From an uncultured Desulfobulbaceae bacterium (GTDB taxonomy: Bacteria > Desulfobacterota > Desulfobulbia > Desulfobulbales > Desulfobulbaceae): a stretch of 24,800 nt of DNA. Position numbers and translations under genes: made by a program. Of this stretch, positions 22,087-24,800 are shown piece after piece; the first letter of the stretch is position 1, and the number at the start of each line of letters is the position of its first letter. Where the stretch lies: the NCBI GenBank assembly GCA_947260045.1, contig CAMYOP010000003.1, positions 1 to 24,800 on the forward strand, given 5' to 3'. The notes under the pieces were generated by a model that was not told the origin of the DNA, did not search any database, and saw only the letters and a list, made by a program, of their open reading frames with translations.

Positions 22087-22887
22087 ATGAAATGGATCAG
22101 GTTGTCGATTTTTGCTGTCTTTCTAACACTTTTAAGCTCATGGTGTTTTGCCACAGATTTTCCGTATAGGAAAGATTATCCGAATGTGGCAATTGTCGAA
22201 CTGGCAGATCTCAAAGCAGGGTATGATGATGGCATTTTTATTATTGTCGATGTACGGTCAGCTTTGGAGTTTGACACTATTCATCCCAAAGGAGCTTTTC
22301 ACGTCTCACTTTCCAGCAAGGGCTTTGAGTCAAACCTGCAAGCCCTGGCTTCCCAGTATCCCAACAAAAAAATAGCGGTTTACTGCAATGGCATTACATG
22401 TCTTAAATCGTATAAAGCGGCGCAAAGGGCATCCGGCGCCGGCATGAAAAATGTCTACGCATTTGATGCCGGTATACCGGCATGGGTAAATTCATATCCG
22501 AATGATACATTGTTGGTTGGCAAGGAAATTTCAGACCCTGAAAAACAACTCATTCCTAAAAGTGAGCTGGCGAAAGTCATGGTGGATTTTGATACATTCA
22601 AAAAGAAAGCTGCAGGCCCCACTGCATTAGTTATTGACAGCAGGGATCCCATGCAGAGAAGCGAAAAGCTGCCAGGGTTTGAAAATGCCATGCCCATTCC
22701 CCTGGACAAGCTCATTAAAAACATTATTGATCATGACAGGATGAAGGACAAGCAGCTACTTATTTTTGACCAGGTTGGGAAGCAGGTACGCTGGCTTATG
22801 TATTATCTCGAGGATAAAGGGTATGATAACTATTTTTTCCTGAAAGGCGGGGCAACAGCTGTATTGAAGGAACAGAAATACAGATAA
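22087..22887 (+). CDS. Exported two-domain rhodanese-like protein
   Basis: The ATG at 22087 follows GAAGGAGAG; the frame is open slightly upstream without support. The 266-aa protein has a signal peptide (1-22, ending WCFA-TD). Domain 1 (about 35-135) has the rhodanese pattern IVDVRSALEFDTIHPKGA and an active-site Cys100 in YCNGITCLKS. Domain 2 (about 160-262) keeps VIDSRDP and the fold but has FDQVGKQ where the catalytic Cys should be, so it is inactive. It is probably a periplasmic sulfur-transfer or thiol-handling protein. It is a single gene closed by its own terminator. Confidence 0.85.
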   Translation: MKWIRLSIFAVFLTLLSSWCFATDFPYRKDYPNVAIVELADLKAGYDDGIFIIVDVRSALEFDTIHPKGAFHVSLSSKGFESNLQALASQYPNKKIAVYCNGITCLKSYKAAQRASGAGMKNVYAFDAGIPAWVNSYPNDTLLVGKEISDPEKQLIPKSELAKVMVDFDTFKKKAAGPTALVIDSRDPMQRSEKLPGFENAMPIPLDKLIKNIIDHDRMKDKQLLIFDQVGKQVRWLMYYLEDKGYDNYFFLKGGATAVLKEQKYR

Positions 22888-23014
22888 GGTAAGAAACTGT
22901 TTTTTGATATTCCTTGTCAATTAATAGCTACGTATACCAATCTGTGATGGCTGTGGGTATTAGTAGATTGCACCGTGTCATACTTCTGAAAATTATAAAT
23001 TACCTGTTTTAATC

Positions 23015-23048
23015 AAAGGGTTCCTGCCAAATGGCACGAACCCTTTTT
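23015..23048 (+). terminator. Rho-independent terminator after the rhodanese gene
   Basis: AAAGGGTTC (23015-23023) pairs perfectly with GAACCCTTT (23038-23046) and a run of T follows. It lies between convergent genes; on the minus strand only a short T run (TTTGATTAAAA) follows, so it mainly serves the plus-strand gene. Confidence 0.8.
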
Positions 23049-23103
23049 TCACTTGTTATAAGGAACGAATACAGGTGCCCGGAAAAATTAAGCCGGGTGG
23101 ATA

Positions 23104-24483
23104 TCAATCGCCGCTTTTGAATTCGGCAACCAGTGCCTGAATTGATGCTTTGGCATCACCAAAGTACATTCGGGCGTTTTCAGCAAAGAAAAGTGCGTTT
23201 TGAATCCCTGCAAAACCTGGATTCATGGAACGCTTCAGGACTATGACTGTTTTGGCCCGGTGGGTTTCGATAATGGGCATACCGTAGATTGAACTGCCTT
23301 CATCATCGAGAGCAGCAGGATTAACTACGTCATTTGCGCCAATGACAACGCAGACGTCCACCGAGTCCATCCTGGGGTTGATATCATCCATTTCAATAAG
23401 CTGGTCATAGGGTACATTTGCTTCTGCCAAGAGAACGTTCATGTGACCTGGCATACGGCCGGCAACAGGGTGGATAGCGTACATGACTTCAGTGCCGTTT
23501 TCTTCGAGTAGGTCTCCAAGCTCACGGGTAACGTGCTGAGCCTGGGCAACAGCAAGGCCATATCCTGGAACAAAGGCGACAGAATCAGCCGCTTCAAGGA
23601 TGTAATATACATCCTCGGCACTGGCGGGTCTTGTTTCACCCTGAGGACCATCGCTGTTAGCCTGGACAGTGGAACCAAATCCGGAAAATAGTACATTTGC
23701 CAGCGATCTGTTCATGGCTTTGCACATGATTTTGGTCAGGATGATTCCGCTGGCACCGACCAGGGCACCTGCTACAATCAGGATGTTGTTGCTGATGACA
23801 AATCCGGCTGCACAGGCAGCAAGGCCAGAATAACTGTTTAAGAGTGAAATAACGACCGGCATGTCAGCGCCGCCGATGGGAATAACAGAAGTTACGCCAA
23901 AGACCAGAGCGATAGCGACAATAAGGATAAATACCCAGTAGAGTGATTCGGCATTCGACGCGAAAAATACAGTTGATAATACTGCAGTTAGTAGAATTGC
24001 AGCGTTGATGAGGTGCTGACCGCTGAAAACAATTGCCTTGCTGGGAATTTTTTCACTGAGTTTACCAAAGGCAATCATACTTCCGGAAAAGGTCACACCT
24101 CCTATAAATGCGGAAAGTGAGGCAACAATACAAATAAAAACACTCAATTCAGGGTTCTGGTGATATTCACTCCATGCCAGCAGTAAACTTGATATACCAC
24201 CAAAACCGTTAAACAAAGCTACCATCTCCGGCATGGAAGTCATTTCAACCTTGTAGGCCGCAATAAGACCTATACCGGAACCGATAACCATACCGAGAAG
24301 GATCCATCTGAAGTCGATTCCCTGAGAGAACAGGGTGACAACTATGGCAAGGAGCATGCCCACTGAAGATATAAGGTTGCCTCTCCTTGCCGTGGCAGGG
24401 GAACTGAGCATTTTTAGCCCGAAAATAAACAGGGCGGCTGATATCACATACGCAAAATTTATCGCGAGGAAAGAAGAACTCAT
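23104..24483 (-). CDS. pntB: NAD(P)+ transhydrogenase beta subunit
   Basis: PntB couples proton flow to hydride transfer from NADH to NADP+. The 459-aa length equals the family norm. Residues 1-260 form about nine membrane helices, including MPEMVALFNGFGG (84-96); at the site of E. coli PntB His91 this protein has Asn, as in other transhydrogenases with split alpha subunits. The NADP(H) domain III (about 285-459) carries PGYGLAVAQAQH (306-317), HPVAGRMPGHMNV (338-350), GANDVVNP (382-389) and KRSMNPGFAG (417-426). The start overlaps the stop of pntAB (ATGA), so translation is coupled; GGGAGG precedes it. Complete. Confidence 0.96.
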   Translation of the reverse strand: MSSSFLAINFAYVISAALFIFGLKMLSSPATARRGNLISSVGMLLAIVVTLFSQGIDFRWILLGMVIGSGIGLIAAYKVEMTSMPEMVALFNGFGGISSLLLAWSEYHQNPELSVFICIVASLSAFIGGVTFSGSMIAFGKLSEKIPSKAIVFSGQHLINAAILLTAVLSTVFFASNAESLYWVFILIVAIALVFGVTSVIPIGGADMPVVISLLNSYSGLAACAAGFVISNNILIVAGALVGASGIILTKIMCKAMNRSLANVLFSGFGSTVQANSDGPQGETRPASAEDVYYILEAADSVAFVPGYGLAVAQAQHVTRELGDLLEENGTEVMYAIHPVAGRMPGHMNVLLAEANVPYDQLIEMDDINPRMDSVDVCVVIGANDVVNPAALDDEGSSIYGMPIIETHRAKTVIVLKRSMNPGFAGIQNALFFAENARMYFGDAKASIQALVAEFKSGD

Positions 24484-24773
24484 TTTGCGCCTCCCTCATC
24501 TTTTTTCTTGAACATTTCAAGCATTCTGTTGGTTACCGCGTAACCACCGACGACATTGATAGTAGCAAAGATAACCGCCAGAGTGCCAATAAAAATGGCA
24601 AATTTTGGATTACCTGTTTTCAAAGAAGCCAGGGCGCCGATCAGGGTGATCCCCGATATGGCATTTGATCCCGACATAAGCGGTGTGTGCAGGGTGGAGG
24701 GGACCTTTGAAATGAGCTCAAAGCCCAGAAATATAGCTAACACAAAAACAAACGTTAAAAATACGGCTTCCAT
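24480..24773 (-). CDS. pntAB: NAD(P)+ transhydrogenase alpha-2 (membrane) subunit
   Basis: The 97-aa protein corresponds to the membrane part of E. coli PntA: hydrophobic segments at about 3-20, 37-52 and 58-78, with the conserved loop STLHTPLMSGSNAISGITLIG (26-46) typical of the family. The NAD-binding domain is not fused, so this is a three-gene (pntAA-pntAB-pntB) transhydrogenase. GAGG precedes the ATG at 24773. The 27 bases before it to the window end probably contain the tail and stop of pntAA, but too little is visible to assign a frame. Confidence 0.93.
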   Translation of the reverse strand: MEAVFLTFVFVLAIFLGFELISKVPSTLHTPLMSGSNAISGITLIGALASLKTGNPKFAIFIGTLAVIFATINVVGGYAVTNRMLEMFKKKDEGGAK

Positions 24774-24800
24774 CTATATCCTCACTTATTCATAATGCTT

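Noticed and set aside
1..24800. CRISPR array
   Set aside because: No regularly spaced direct repeats of 25-40 bases were seen on either strand; the repeats present are gene duplications, terminators and short iterons.

Overview
The window reads as a bacterial chromosome, most likely Desulfobacterota (deltaproteobacterial), carrying a tRNA-integrated accessory element. The lineage is an inference from a split NAD(P) transhydrogenase (separate short alpha-2 subunit), a TPR-sulfotransferase, a Sec-exported RHS protein with cysteine-rich partners and moderate GC. No marker gene proves it.

Layout from right to left. 18722-24800 is ordinary chromosome: a PIG-V-like membrane mannosyltransferase, a TPR-sulfotransferase, an exported rhodanese-like protein, and on the minus strand pntB and pntAB. 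At 18665-18712 lies the 3' part (anticodon arm, T arm, acceptor strand, CCA) of a tRNA-Glu(CTC) gene with no matching 5' half, followed by a terminator. This is the junction of an integrated element. From there leftward, all on the minus strand, runs the element core: tyrosine integrase, an unknown 365-aa protein, an AlpA-type HTH protein, a stand-alone DnaB N-terminal domain, a RecA-fold helicase-like ATPase, an iteron/AT-rich stretch that may be an origin, a 156-aa HTH protein and a 72-aa acidic protein.

Left of the core, 2364-13482 is a cargo block bracketed by two direct repeats of about 153 bp, exactly 10,966 bp apart. The right copy is the 3' end of the 72-aa gene; the left copy is a truncated remnant of it. 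The cargo has two parts. The first is an operon of three secreted cysteine-rich proteins followed by a 1356-aa Sec-exported RHS/YD-repeat protein with a variable C-terminal tip and a small membrane protein (candidate immunity). The second is a string of four small genes (zinc ribbon, membrane-anchored coiled coil, two secreted proteins), three of them clearly ending in similar hairpin terminators and the fourth followed by a degenerate copy. Five secreted proteins share a C-terminal signature (N-x-G-P-P-like, ending in or near Cys) resembling the segment that in full-length RHS proteins precedes the conserved G-x-P-I-N-x-x-T-G-N-K start of the RHS shell. They look like severed RHS N-terminal modules.

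Left of the cargo, 1-2072 encodes an AAA+ ATPase and a subtilisin-like protease (cut by the window edge), matching the IetAS toxin-antitoxin/anti-phage pair. The element thus seems to combine a defence pair, an interbacterial-competition-type RHS locus and its own replication/integration genes. The most unusual signals are the RHS N-terminal module array, the direct-repeat-bracketed cargo, the split DnaB-like helicase, an interleaved (pseudoknot-type) inverted repeat after the integrase gene, and a GACATGTC motif shared between the core regulatory region and the cargo boundary.
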